Of a stretch of 64,000 nt of DNA, positions 21,892-32,034 are shown one piece after another (position 1 is the stretch's first letter; every line of letters begins with the position of its first letter). Made by a program: the position numbers and the translations under genes. The notes under the pieces are model-generated. The model searched no databases. It was not told where the DNA came from and worked only from the letters and a program-made list of their open reading frames with translations. This DNA comes from Annona cherimola (Eukaryota > Streptophyta > Magnoliopsida > Magnoliales > Annonaceae): NCBI GenBank assembly GCA_030490835.1, contig CM059971.1, positions 25,599,817-25,663,816 on the forward strand, given 5' to 3'.

Positions 21892-24800
21892 TCAATCTAC
21901 ATGCAGGTAACGGATATGTGATATCTTGGGCCAATCTTCACCCGTGTCTTTGCGGCAACTTTCCTGTAACGTTGGGCAATCCACGATAGATAAGGTATGC
22001 AGTCCGGTGGGAAGCCCTTCCTCTGGCAAGGCTTGGACTTGAGGACAATAACCAATTTTCAATCGCAGAAGGGAGGTTAAAGTGTGCAACCCCTTTGGAA
22101 GTGATTTGAGATTGTCGCATGAAAAGAAGTCGAGATTAATTAAATTCGGCGGAACATCATCCAAATCTAGAAATGTTTCCAGCTGCTCACAACTACGAAT
22201 GTTCAGGCTTTTCAACTGGGTAAGTGCTTTAAGGATCCCTCCAGGCATTGCTGTTAACTTTAAGTCACCTAAAGAAAGGGATGAAAGGGATGTAAGGGAA
22301 GAGACGGAGTTCAATAACTTTTCGTTGCCTCCCATAATACACAAGCTGCGGAGGGATGGAATGAGTGGAACTGAATCGAACCCTGAACAATATGAAACTC
22401 GTAGGTTTGAAAGGGCGGAAAGCTTGGTGGGCCATTTTGTCAATTTTGGGCAATTTTCGATTTCGAGTGTACGGAGGTTTCTGAACCCATCCTCAACAGC
22501 ACCAAACCAATCATCCAAATTATCCAAATTTGAAAGATATAATTGTTCCAATGAGGGGAGACACGGAAGGGAGGTGAGCTGTGAGCAATTATTAATTCTT
22601 AAGCTACGGAGGGATGGAATGAGTGGAACTGAATCGAACCCTGAACAATATGAAACTTGTAGGTTTGAAAGGGCGTAAAGCTTGGTGGGCCATTTTGTCA
22701 ATTTTGGGCAATTTTTGATTCCTAGTTCACGGAGGTTTTTGAACCCATCTTCATCAGCACCAAAGCAATCATCCAAATTATCCAATTTTGAAAGATATAA
22801 TTGTTCCAATGAGGGGAGACACGGAAGGGAGGTGAGCTGTGAGCCATTATTAATTCTTAAGCTACGGAGGGATGGAATGAGTGGAACTGAATCGAACCCT
22901 GAACAATATGAAACTTGTAGGTTAGAAAGGGCGGAAAGCTTGGTGGGCCATTTTGTCAATTTTGGGCAATTTTCGATTCCTAGTTCACGGAGGTTTCTGA
23001 ACCCATCTTCATTAGCACCAAAGCAATCATCAAAATTATCCAATTTTGAAAGATATAATTGTTTCAATGAGGGGAGACACGGAAGGGAGGTGAGCTGTGA
23101 GCAATTATTAATTCTTAAGCTACGGAGGGATGGAATGAGTGGAACTGAATTGAACCCTGAACAATATGAAACTCGTAGGTTTGAAAGGGCGGAAAGCTTG
23201 GTGGGCCATTTTGTCAATTTTGGGCAATTTTCGATTTCGAGTGTACGGAGGTTTCTGAACCCATCCTCAACAGCACCAAACCAATCATCCAAATTATCCA
23301 AATTTGAAAGATATAATTGTTTCAATGAGTGGAGACACGGAAGGGAGGTGAGCTGTGAGCAATTATTAATTCTTAAGCTACGGAGGGATGGAATGAGTGG
23401 AACTGAATCGAACCCTGAACAATATGAAACTTGTAGGTTAGAAAGGGGGGAAAGCTTGGTGGGCCATTTTGTCAATTTTGGGCAATTTTCGATTCCTAGT
23501 TCACGGAGGTTTCTGAACCCATCTTCATTAGCACCAAAGCAATCATCAAAATTATCCAATTTTGAAAGATATAATTGTTTCAATGAGGGGAGACACGGAA
23601 GGGAGGTGAGCTGTGAGCAATTACTAATTCTTAAGCTACAGAGGGATGGAATGAGTGGAACTGAATCGAACCCTGAACAATTTGAAACTTGTAGGTTTGA
23701 AAGGGCGGAAAGCTTGGTGGGCCATTTTGTCAATTTTGGGCAATTGTCGACTTGTAGTCCAAGGAGGTTTTCGAACTCATCTTCATCAGCACCAAGCCAA
23801 TCCTTCAATTCATCCATATCGCAGATGAAGAGATCAACAAGGGAAGGTAACTGCCCAAGAGGAGGAAGGATGCTGCATCTTCTACATCCACATAACTCAA
23901 GACGTGTAAGGTTGGGAAGAAGCATATTCATCCCACTTTTCATCATCCAACTTGGAAAATGAGTGCCCATGTAGCCTTTGAAGGATAGCTCTTTGACGTT
24001 TGGATGAGGCTGGAGCCCTTCTGCCACCTCCTCTTCAAGCCTTTCATCTATTGAAGTAGCTGCCTTACTGTCGCTCCACGTCAAAGACAACTTATTAATG
24101 TACGACTTGCTCTTTAAATTGGCCTGGCGAGCTGCCTCTGCATTTTGCACGTGCTCCAAATTTCTAACCTGAAGCGACCCGCGAAGATCTGTGAGATTCT
24201 TCAACTCCTCTATACCTCTTTCCTCCTCTCTACCAACAATGAATTCTGATAACGTCTGTAGGCAAGTTAGTTGCCCAATCCCTGGTGGCGTGGATTCAAG
24301 AAATGCACAATTATCAAACTGAAGATGTCGCAGATTACTGAGTTTACTTGTCCCATTTGGTAACTTGACGAGTCCAAAGCACGCGTCGAGGATCAATGTT
24401 TGCAAACTGTAAATGTCGCAAATTGATTCAGGCAACACTTCAATGGAGAAGTATTTAATTTTAAGATACCTTAGATGCCGCAAGCTACCAATGGAATCAG
24501 GCACATCACATTCCTCTAATTCTAGCACCCGGAGGAACTTCAAGCTATTGAACATTTCATTTGTCCAATTCAAGTTTCCTGGAAAGAATAATGTCCGCAA
24601 GCCTCTCAATTCATAAATCCTGTCAACATTTACAGAACTAATAAAATCTGTATTCAACCATAAATGTCGAGCCTTTTTAGGAAAGCCATGTCGCTGCTTA
24701 GAATCACTAGCATTAAAACACTCGCTACCTGCAATAGACTGTGCTAGATCGTGGACGAGATCGTGCATCATGTAGCGCTGATAAAATATGGAGTATTGAA

Positions 24801-26253
24801 AGAAGGACCTCTGTACCAAATCATTGAAATATCTAGACCCTGTATCTTCAATCTGCTCCCCATCTTTGCCTCGAACAAAACCATGTGCAATCCACATCTT
24901 CATTAATTGCTGCTGGTCAAATTTATGATCCTTTGGATACACGGAGCAAAATGTGAAGCAGCGCTTTAGATGTGCAGGCAGATGCAGATAACTCAATCTA
25001 AGAACCGCTAATATCTTCCCACCTTCTCTATCCAGCTCCCATGTTCTGCTTTTCAATACATTTTCCCACTCTCTTTCATCCCTCGTAGAAAACAATAGCC
25101 CGCCCAAAGCTTTTGCTGCCAACGGCAAACCCTGGCATTTGCCAACCAGTTCCCTCCCGATTTTTACCAAGCGTGGATAATCCGCATCAACATGCTCCTC
25201 ATCAACATCCGCAAATGCTCGGCTTCTAAATAATGCCCAACAATGTTCCTTTGATAAGCCTTCCAAACTGTGAGTGCGTTTTGGTTGCATGACGTCTGAA
25301 ACTGCTCGGCTCCTTGTTGTCACAACAATCTTACTGCCCTTCTCTCCAAATGCAAATGGCCCTTGTAATTGGTCCCAGCAGTGGGGATCTTCGTTCCACA
25401 CATCATCTAGTACCAATAAATATTTTTTCCCATTCAAGATCTGGAGAAGGCGACGTTGCAAGGCGTCAATGCTTGACAGATCGCAGGAACTTCCGCTTGC
25501 CGATTCTATAATTTCTTTGGTAAGCCTGCTGACATGAAAATCTACTGATACACAAACCCACGCCCGTAGCTCGAATTTTGATATTACTGTCTGGTCATTA
25601 TAGACTAGCTGGGCAAGCGTAGTCTTACCCTGTCCTCCCATTCCAGTTATTGCAACAACAGAAAATTTTCTTCCGCTGCTAGAATCGTCGGATAATAAAG
25701 ATTCTATTATCCGGACTTTTTCTTCTTGGCGACCAAAGATTTCTGATTCATCTTTTACAGAACCGACCAGCTGCCGTGGCTCTTCCCTTGTTTTAAACTG
25801 TTTCCTTGCAGAACTGGCTGGGAGATGGAAATCTGCCTTTTCTTTGGCAATCTTATCTAACAGCTCATTTATTTTTGTAATCCTGTCTGCCATCTCCTGC
25901 CGATAATCAACTTGATTGCTGAATCTTAAAAAAGATGGAAAAAGGTCGCGTACCTGCCGCTTTCTCTTCTGTCCGCCAGATCCATTTTGCTGAGCTTCGA
26001 TAGCAATGTCATCCACCAAGTCCTCCGCATCATAAGCAACATCTTGAAGTTTCTCGAGCCAATTCTTGATGGCCTTAGATTCAGACTGCATGTCCTCTGC
26101 ATCTTCTAGCACTGCTTGAATTGTATACAGAGTGCTCTTCAGATTCTCAAGCTCCTTGTCCACACCCCACATCCGCCAAAGCTTTTCCATGGCGTCAGAT
26201 GCCAATTTTTCGAAGATGACATCAAGAAGCGGAGATAAAATTACTTCTGCCAT
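21892..26253 (-). CDS. CC-NBS-LRR disease resistance protein (CNL class), 1453 residues, intact
   Basis: Intracellular immune receptor of the R1/RGA-like CNL class; it senses pathogen effectors and its NB-ARC switch triggers defence. Uninterrupted single exon. An Rx-type coiled coil covers residues 1-150 (EDVID-like DAEDLVDDIAIEA at 75-87). The NB-ARC has P-loop GMGGQGKTT 204-212, RNBS-A FELRAWVCVSVDF near 227, kinase-2 LLVLDDVW 279-286, RNBS-B SKIVVTTRS 307-315, GLPL 375-378, RNBS-D CFTFCSVYP near 432 and MHD 496-498. All switch residues are present, so it is probably functional. LRRs start near residue 540. The middle of the LRR domain is a tandem array of nearly identical 86-residue units (listed separately), making it longer than many relatives. 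The ATG context GCAATATGGCA is favourable, and the MAEVILSPLL start is typical of the class. No ligand can be inferred. Confidence 0.95.
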   Translation of the reverse strand: MAEVILSPLLDVIFEKLASDAMEKLWRMWGVDKELENLKSTLYTIQAVLEDAEDMQSESKAIKNWLEKLQDVAYDAEDLVDDIAIEAQQNGSGGQKRKRQVRDLFPSFLRFSNQVDYRQEMADRITKINELLDKIAKEKADFHLPASSARKQFKTREEPRQLVGSVKDESEIFGRQEEKVRIIESLLSDDSSSGRKFSVVAITGMGGQGKTTLAQLVYNDQTVISKFELRAWVCVSVDFHVSRLTKEIIESASGSSCDLSSIDALQRRLLQILNGKKYLLVLDDVWNEDPHCWDQLQGPFAFGEKGSKIVVTTRSRAVSDVMQPKRTHSLEGLSKEHCWALFRSRAFADVDEEHVDADYPRLVKIGRELVGKCQGLPLAAKALGGLLFSTRDEREWENVLKSRTWELDREGGKILAVLRLSYLHLPAHLKRCFTFCSVYPKDHKFDQQQLMKMWIAHGFVRGKDGEQIEDTGSRYFNDLVQRSFFQYSIFYQRYMMHDLVHDLAQSIAGSECFNASDSKQRHGFPKKARHLWLNTDFISSVNVDRIYELRGLRTLFFPGNLNWTNEMFNSLKFLRVLELEECDVPDSIGSLRHLRYLKIKYFSIEVLPESICDIYSLQTLILDACFGLVKLPNGTSKLSNLRHLQFDNCAFLESTPPGIGQLTCLQTLSEFIVGREEERGIEELKNLTDLRGSLQVRNLEHVQNAEAARQANLKSKSYINKLSLTWSDSKAATSIDERLEEEVAEGLQPHPNVKELSFKGYMGTHFPSWMMKSGMNMLLPNLTRLELCGCRRCSILPPLGQLPSLVDLFICDMDELKDWLGADEDEFENLLGLQVDNCPKLTKWPTKLSALSNLQVSNCSGFDSVPLIPSLCSLRISNCSQLTSLPCLPSLKQLYLSKLDNFDDCFGANEDGFRNLRELGIENCPKLTKWPTKLSPLSNLQVSYCSGFDSVPLIPSLRSLRINNCSQLTSLPCLHSLKQLYLSNLDNLDDWFGAVEDGFRNLRTLEIENCPKLTKWPTKLSALSNLRVSYCSGFNSVPLIPSLRSLRINNCSQLTSLPCLPSLKQLYLSKLDNFDDCFGANEDGFRNLRELGIENCPKLTKWPTKLSALSNLQVSYCSGFDSVPLIPSLRSLRINNGSQLTSLPCLPSLEQLYLSKLDNLDDCFGADEDGFKNLRELGIKNCPKLTKWPTKLYALSNLQVSYCSGFDSVPLIPSLRSLRINNCSQLTSLPCLPSLEQLYLSNLDNLDDWFGAVEDGFRNLRTLEIENCPKLTKWPTKLSALSNLRVSYCSGFDSVPLIPSLRSLCIMGGNEKLLNSVSSLTSLSSLSLGDLKLTAMPGGILKALTQLKSLNIRSCEQLETFLDLDDVPPNLINLDFFSCDNLKSLPKGLHTLTSLLRLKIGYCPQVQALPEEGLPTGLHTLSIVDCPTLQESCRKDTGEDWPKISHIRYLHVD
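22330..23790 (-). repeat. Tandem array of 258-bp (86-codon) LRR units inside the NLR
   Basis: The word GCCATTTTGTCAATTTTGGG recurs near 22431, 22688, 22947, 23205, 23463 and 23721, a regular 258-bp period that keeps the reading frame. Each unit encodes FRNLRxLxIENCPKLTKWPT, then KLSALSNLxVSYCSGFDSVP, LIPSLRSLRINNCSQLTSLP and CLPSLxQLYLSxLDN, i.e. about three to four LRRs. Six WPTKL units are visible. Unit 1 (GADEDEF) is the most diverged. Later units fall into a DDWFGAVEDG type (units 3 and 6) and a DDCFGA(N/D)EDG type (units 2, 4, 5), suggesting duplication of multi-unit blocks by unequal crossing-over. Confidence 0.92.
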
Positions 26254-26560
26254 ATTGCGAGGAAGGAATTGGAAGGGGATAAAAATGGCGGATACTTTGT
26301 GGCCCGAGAAATGCTATAAAGTGAGTCTTCGCGCTATAGGTCAATCAGGAAATTGCAGTGGAAAATTACAACTGGCTGGTGCTCTTTCTTTTCAACGCAT
26401 ATGGGAAATGGGGGCCACCACTGTTGTCTAGTACTTGGAAATGACGACGAGCAATGTGCTTGCCTCCCGGAAACCCTGTATGCATGTAAATTTGGTTTTT
26501 TGGATTAAAGTTAAACCGAACCCGAACTTGAAGACTCACCAGATTTCTCATGTTTGTATA
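26254..26560 (-). promoter_or_regulatory. NLR 5' flank, duplicated further upstream
   Basis: Immediately upstream of the NLR start (to the right on the plus strand). About 26340-26560 is recognisably similar to 27300-27660: CTGGCTGGTGCTCTTTCTTT versus TAGCTGGCGCTCTTTCTCAA, ATGGGAAATGGGGGCCACCA versus ATGGGAAAGGGGGCCACCAC, and CACCAGATTTCTCAT versus CCATCAGATTTCTCAT. No convincing TATA box for the minus strand was fixed. The segment presumably includes the 5' UTR and core promoter. Confidence 0.5.
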
Positions 26561-26960
26561 GATATATTATGCATCAAATCTTAAGGCGCCTCATCGTTTC
26601 TGCCAATGACAAATGAGGCCATTTGCAAGCCGCACAAAAAATATTTTCTATCTTTTTTATAAAAAATTATAAATCTAGTTGTACTATTAGCTTTAGTTGG
26701 TTAGTCTAATTGCATTACCCCTATGTTTAGAATCTAAAACAACTTATACACATCTCTGATTGTTTTATAGATTAGATATATTTCAATTAATAGTTTGATC
26801 AAAAATTAAAAAAATTGTTTTTTACCAGTCAGAAATGATCAGCCACCAAATTTAAATATTATTTCTGCATCTATGCATTTTTATATTATTTATGTTAGAG
26901 AACAAAATAAACTCCATGCATACCTAACAATTTTACCCTATTCTTCTTATGATTTTCGAC
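26555..26960. repeat. NLR-upstream dispersed segment, copy A (copies at 28090-28300 and 28803-29120)
   Basis: Copy A contains TTAAGGCGCCTCATCG, AATGAGGCCATTTGCAAGCC, TTAGTTGGTTAGTCTAAT, TCTAAAACAACTTATACACA and TTTATATTATTTATGTTAGA. Copy C (28803-29120) repeats these words in the same order; copy B (28090-28300) keeps the first half in more diverged form. No coding potential. The three copies, with the flank duplicate at 27300-27660, indicate serial duplication of sequence lying upstream of an NLR. Confidence 0.7.
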
Positions 26961-26970
26961 CTGTCAAAAC

Positions 26971-27238
26971 AACTTTTTTTGTTTTTCTGAATTTTTTTAT
27001 AAGATGTTAATTTAGTTATGTTTAACCTATAAATCAAATTTTATTATTTTAGAGACGTGTATATATCTATTTTTAATTTTCTTGTATTTAAGTCATTTTA
27101 AATTATTTAAAATGACCTAGATACTCCATTATTTGAAAATTTAAAAAATAAATATGCATATTCGAAAACGTTAAAATTGATTTATAAATTAAATATAACT
27201 AGATTAACATATTTATAAAAAAAATTCAAAAAAAAGTG
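26971..27238. repeat. Hairpin MITE-like element, copy 1 (about 270 bp)
   Basis: Two inverted arms of about 120 bp meet near 27108. Left arm: AACTTTTTTTGTTTTTCTGA, ATAAGATGTTAATTTAGTTA. The right arm ends TAGATTAACATATTTATAAA, AATTCAAAAAAAAGTG. Non-coding; the transcript would fold into a long stem. Confidence 0.72.
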
Positions 27239-27299
27239 TCTGGACCCGATGCAAATCGCCAACCGGTCTAAGAAGATCATTTTAGTGTTCTGATTCTTT

Positions 27300-27660
27300 T
27301 GAAACTTTCAAACAAGGAAAGTGTACTGGAAATTCCTAGTAGCTGGCGCTCTTTCTCAATTTCAATGCACATGGGAAAGGGGGCCACCACTGATGTCCAG
27401 TGCTTGTCTCCTTTATTTATTTATTTATTTATTTATTTTTTATGAAAGGATCCTTTCCTATCTCATCTCCTAGTTGCCATGGTATCGGAGCGTAGGGCAA
27501 GCATGCGTGTGCTTGCGTCTGGCAACCCTTCATGTATGTATATAACTTTTTACTTTTAGAGGTAACGTATGTATGTGGATTGAGCTTCTAGTTAAAGTTA
27601 ACTAGAACTCCACCGCCCATCAGATTTCTCATTTTTATACAATAGTCTCGCTTTTATAAA
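27300..27660. repeat. Diverged duplicate of the NLR 5' flank
   Basis: Counterpart of 26340-26560, expanded by a TTTA microsatellite at 27411-27440. Its right part (CACCGCCCATCAGATTTCTC) matches the far end of the first copy. It is not followed by an NLR coding region, so it may mark a lost gene copy. Confidence 0.6.
27411..27440. repeat. (TTTA)n microsatellite
   Basis: About seven copies of TTTA in a row within the duplicated NLR flank; absent from the other copy of that flank. Confidence 0.9.
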
Positions 27661-28089
27661 ACTCATTTTCTATGTAAATTTTTATTTTTACTATCTTATT
27701 GATTGATGAAAAATTCACTTTATTTATTATGTTTAACATTATTTATAATATTTTTAAAAATCATTTTATTTATTTAATATCATTATACCTGACTCCATGG
27801 AAAATCAACATAAAAAAATTATTTAATTGAAGTTGTATTTCTAACATTTAAACTGTCTGAAATATCGTTTTTATGTGGAGAAATAATTTTACAAATTATT
27901 ACATTCTAATAAATGTATAAATGAATCTTATTATTTTTCATAATTTGTACATGAATATATATTTTTAATAAATGTGGCCCAAAATATACTCCATCATGAT
28001 GAAACTTGGTTTTCTGGAAAAACAAATAATGTTAAAAATTAAGACTTTACATAGCTACACTTTTATGTAACTATATAAAACGAAACTTA

Positions 28090-28300
28090 TTATATAGATA
28101 TATTACATACATAAATTTTTAAGGCGCCTAGTCTTTTGTGTCAACGAATGAGAACATGTGCAAACCTGAGAAAACATATTTTTTATTTTTAATAAAACTT
28201 ATTAATCCAGATGGACAATTACTTCAATTGATTAGTCTCATTAAATTATGTCTGCGTGTAAAATACGAAACAAGTTATACACGTTTCTTATTGGAGAATG
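28090..28300. repeat. NLR-upstream dispersed segment, copy B
   Basis: TTTTTAAGGCGCCTAGTC, then AATGAGAACATGTGCAAACC, AAACATATTTTTTATTTTTA, TTGATTAGTCTCATTAAATT and ACAAGTTATACACGTTTC follow copy A in order. It breaks off at the hairpin element that starts near 28291. Confidence 0.6.
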
Positions 28301-28655
28301 TTTCAATGCACCCACATGCATTGAAATTTCAATCCATCAGGGTGCAAAACCTTATTTTTAATATATTTTTTAAGAAATTTTATAAGATTATTAATCTAGG
28401 TGTATTTGATCTATAAGCAAAAATTTATCTTTTTTGAATATGTGTATTTTTTTATTTTTTAAAAATAAGGGTACTTTAGCCATTTTAAGTGTTTAAATAA
28501 AATACCACTATTTTTAAAAAATAAAAAAATATATTTATATATTTTCAAAAATGGTAAAACTTAATATATAAGTTAAATTCATTTAGATTAACAATCTTAT
28601 AAAAAATTATACAAAAATGGAGTTTTAAACTCCGATGCATTGAAACAATTCCCTA
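28291..28655. repeat. Hairpin MITE-like element, copy 2, with GTTTCAATGCA termini
   Basis: The core 28344-28630 is an inverted repeat: TTTTATAAGATTATTAATCT on the left, AGATTAACAATCTTATAAAA on the right. The outer ends GGAGAATGTTTCAATGCACC (28291) and TGCATTGAAACAATTCCC (28637) form a further terminal inversion, so the element may be about 365 bp. No clear target-site duplication was seen. Confidence 0.65.
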
Positions 28656-28813
28656 TCTTCTAAAGGAGAATGTTTCAATGTACCTTGATGCATTGAAACA
28701 CTCTCCATAACTAAATTATGTCTGATGCATTGAAACAATGCCCTATCTTATAAAGGAGAATGTTTCAATGTACTTTGATGCATTGAAACACTCTCCATAA
28801 CTAAATTATGTCT
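28634..28813. repeat. Two tandem 90-bp units made of the hairpin terminus
   Basis: GATGCATTGAAACAATTCCC starts unit 1 at 28634 and GATGCATTGAAACAATGCCC starts unit 2 at 28724. Both units end CTAAATTATGTCT (28711-28723 and 28801-28813). Each has an internal stem: GAGAATGTTTCAATG against CATTGAAACACTCTC. The units differ at only a few bases. Confidence 0.88.
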
Positions 28814-29120
28814 AGTGATAAATGAGGCCATTTGCAAGCCATATATACAAAACATATTTTTTATTTTTTAATAATTATTAATCGAAGTGTACTATTAGCT
28901 ATAGTTGGTTAGTCTAACAAAATTAACATTATGTTTAAAATCTAAAACAATTTATGCACATTTAGATTATTTTATAGATTAAATATTTTTGAAAAATAGT
29001 TTCTTAAAAATAAAAATAAAAATATGTTTTGCAGTAGTCTCAAATGATCAAACCACAAATTTAAATACTATTTCTGCATCTTTGTTTATTTTTATATTAT
29101 TTATGTTAGAAATAGGGCAA
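28803..29120. repeat. NLR-upstream dispersed segment, copy C
   Basis: AAATGAGGCCATTTGCAAGC, TAGTTGGTTAGTCTAACA, AATCTAAAACAATTTATGCA and TTTATATTATTTATGTTAGA repeat copy A in order. Confidence 0.7.
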
Positions 29121-29455
29121 ATTCCACGTATATCCTTGAATTTTATCTTTAATTCGAAATAAAATTTAAAAATTTTTAAAATATTCATGTTAATTTGAGA
29201 CTGATTTCCTAAAAGTTAAAATTTTATATTCAAAAAACATATAATTTATAAATGTACGAATACTGAAATTTTATTAAAAATAAAATCATAATTGGGGATA
29301 AGAAAATTTGTCAAGTCACAAGGGGGCTATTAGCCCCATCAGGTAAGTTCGCAACATATAAGTTGAATTTTAGTTAAAATATACAAGAATATTTGAAAAT
29401 TTTTAAGTCCGTAAGTATAATAAGTAAAACTAACGATAAAATTCCTAGCTTTTCA
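29110..29455. repeat. Inverted-repeat element, about 340 bp
   Basis: The left end TTGAATTTTATCTTTAATTCG is mirrored by the right end ACTAACGATAAAATTCCT; AAAATTTTTAAAATATTC and GAATATTTGAAAATTTTTAA are also inverted. GC-richer centre (GGGGGCTATTAGCCCCATC near 29325) is itself a short palindrome. Related ends occur at about 15015-15070. Confidence 0.5.
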
Positions 29456-30689
29456 TGAAATTTGTTCTGGAAAATGCTTTTATGCACCCCATACAATTGA
29501 AGCTTCAATCCACACATTTTTGCATTTTCTGATCATCAAGTTAAAGACTAATCCACTCATTAAATTGAAAACTATTTACTTAATCATATTAAATTTTGTC
29601 CGAATCTCCTTTTATCCTCACTTTGATGAGTAATTGAAAATAAAATTTATTAACTTTGTTTAAAATTATTTATTTTATCATACTACAAAAACTATTTGTT
29701 CAGTCGGATTTAATTTACCATCATATGTAAAATATGAAAGTCACGGGAATCCATTCATAGATTTAGTGAAATGTTACAATAATTTATTAATTTATAATAC
29801 CCTAACAATTCTATACAACTCCCATGATTAGATTTAGGGATGATGCATGACAAATATCTTTATTTTTTAACGGATATATTGGCTGCCACGTGAAATTTTT
29901 TATTTTTTGATTTTTACATATTTTATTTTCAAAATTCAAAAAGGGAGGATTATATCCGCCTCCTTTCTTTGGTTTTTAAAATTTAAAAAACATGTAAAAC
30001 AATTTTAAAAATAAAAAAGCTTACGTAGTGACTAGTAAAAGTACGGATCACATATTCATAAAAAAAAGAAATAAATATATTATTTTTTTGCCACATGTCA
30101 ATTTGCTGATTTGCGAGAGATTGTATACGTCAAGATCCCTTTATAGAATCATTTATTTTTCATAAAAATATTTTAAATAGTATAAATGTTTAATCAATAG
30201 TTTTAAAAAATATAAATCAAAATTTTTGTTACATTAGATTTTATATTTTCACTTTTATTAAATGAGGCATACATAAATTTTGATTTTAATAAAAGTTGAT
30301 TTTCTTAATAAGCAATTAATTTCAAATAAAATAGGAAAATTAGATTTCGACATACTCTTCAAACTAGACATTTTTTTTTCAATGATCAAAGTAGGCCAAG
30401 TTAGGACAGCAACACTAAGAACTTTCAACGCAATCATTACAATAGTTTCCCCCATTATACAAAGGATAAACATCCTCTGTATCCGGTGTACTGACCATTT
30501 TTAATTTTTTTTCTAATATTTATTTAGTTGTGTGGCCCGAGTATGTGCTTTTACACATAAAAATATGTAGCTCTTATATTTATATCTTTATCATTTATTG
30601 ATTTTATTTAATAAATTGTGTTTGAAAAATGATAAAATTTTATGAAAAGGTTTTTCAGATAAAAAATTTGAAATTGAACAAAATGATGT
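29456..30689. other. AT-rich intergenic sequence
   Basis: No gene recognised. Open frames on both strands at 30258-30504 overlap each other and resemble nothing known. Confidence 0.5.
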
Positions 30690-30900
30690 GATATGAAAGA
30701 GGAAATGATGAGGAATAAAGAGAATAAAGTTAAAATAAATAGATTAAGTATTCGAATAGTCATATAAAAATAATTGAAAAATAGGGTAGTTATATAGTAA
30801 AAAGTGAAAAAATAATTAAAAAAAGAATAGTTATGAAGAGTGAAAAATTTTAGATAAAAAATTTTAGTTTAAAATTTTTTGATTGAACAAACACGTGAAA
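30690..30900. repeat. Dispersed MITE-like repeat, copy 2
   Basis: Counterpart of 15350-15560; shares AATAAAGTTAAAATAAATAG, TATAAAAATAATTGAAAA and GAGTGAAAAATTTTAGAT in order. Confidence 0.6.
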
Positions 30901-31529
30901 CTCCATTTTCAAGTGCATATGTACGTGAAAAGTAGAGCTTCTTGTATTTTTAAAATTCAAAATAATTTATTCAATAAAATTAATAAATTCGAAAGTTATA
31001 TATGTAATCTTCATGCTTGGGCCTACATAATGGTATAAAGAAATTTTAAAAATAACCAATGGGTTAGTCCCCTTGTGCACCAGATCAAAATCTTAACATA
31101 AATATGATTAATACTTGAAGATTTAAGAAATAGTACGAGTTGTTGAGTCAAATATGAGCAACACGAATCTGAGTTGCACTTGTAGATGGCCTTAAGGCCT
31201 ATAGCAATCTATTTGCAGCATTATGTTCTATCTTCTTAATAATAAAAGTGATTCGGGCATTTCCTCACAACTTCCATAATAATTCAGGAAGGGTTGTTGT
31301 TTTGCTGAATTTAGATGCACTATTTACAAATCTATTTCTGAAAAATGATTATATTAAGAACGTAAGCTTTCTTCCCATCGTTAATAAAATGAGAAATCCC
31401 ATTATCTTTTCTAATTTTTTTGGTATTGCTGTTTTGGTGCCTCATTAAAAACCATTTTACCCTTTCCCCATAAGGGAAAACGGGAAAATGAAGAAAAAAT
31501 ATGCCAATAAATCATTATTTTCCAAAGAT
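30901..31529. other. Intergenic sequence
   Basis: Nothing recognised; AT-rich, with only short frames. Confidence 0.45.
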
Positions 31530-32000
31530 ATTACAAGATATAGTCTGTGGCTTTCTGTACCAAATATGACACCGGCCCAAACCACTACAAACTTAACAGC
31601 TCATGCATAGGTTGGTTTTCAACTCTAAGCATATTGGCGTATGAAATCATCAGAAGCTGTGCCTCTCAAAATTTGATTTCTCTAATGGCAAACTCTACAT
31701 ATGATAGAACAACGGGCCTAGCTTTTATTTTGGGCATCCATTTCATCCAAATAGCATGGCTTGAGCTTCTATCATCAATGTATCTCAAATTTCAATTGAT
31801 GCTCAACATCAGACTGATACAAATTTACTGATGGAGTCTTTTATGGTTGTTGCATAGTGAGTGGAGTAACTCCCACTTTCCTTCCTACATCTATATCTAT
31901 TTTCAAATAACCCACATCTGACTTCATCCATGTTGCGGCAAAATTCGTCTGCTAGAATATTGAGGCCTAATCTTTTCAGGTTGGACGCACGACTATGCAC
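31530..32000 (-). pseudogene. Possible decayed coding segment, unidentified
   Basis: On the minus strand a stretch reads WMKWMPKIKARPVVLSYVEF and continues with stops through AQLLMISYANMLRVENQP and WFGPVSYLVQKAT. Upstream on the same strand (31809-32000) a second open piece reads LKRLGLNILADEFCRNMDEV. Composition is more coding-like than the flanks, but I cannot name a family. Treat as a weak hypothesis. Confidence 0.25.
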
Positions 32001-32034
32001 AGCTGCCTCAGTACGTCAGGCCCAAAAATAAATT

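Noticed and set aside
22082..23962. Long plus-strand open frames (198 and 426 codons) opposite the NLR LRR region
   Set aside because: They are antisense to the intact NLR and open only because the 258-bp repeat lacks stops in that frame. One base difference in a single unit (TAA for GAA at about 22676) ends one frame. The product is repetitive with no known fold.
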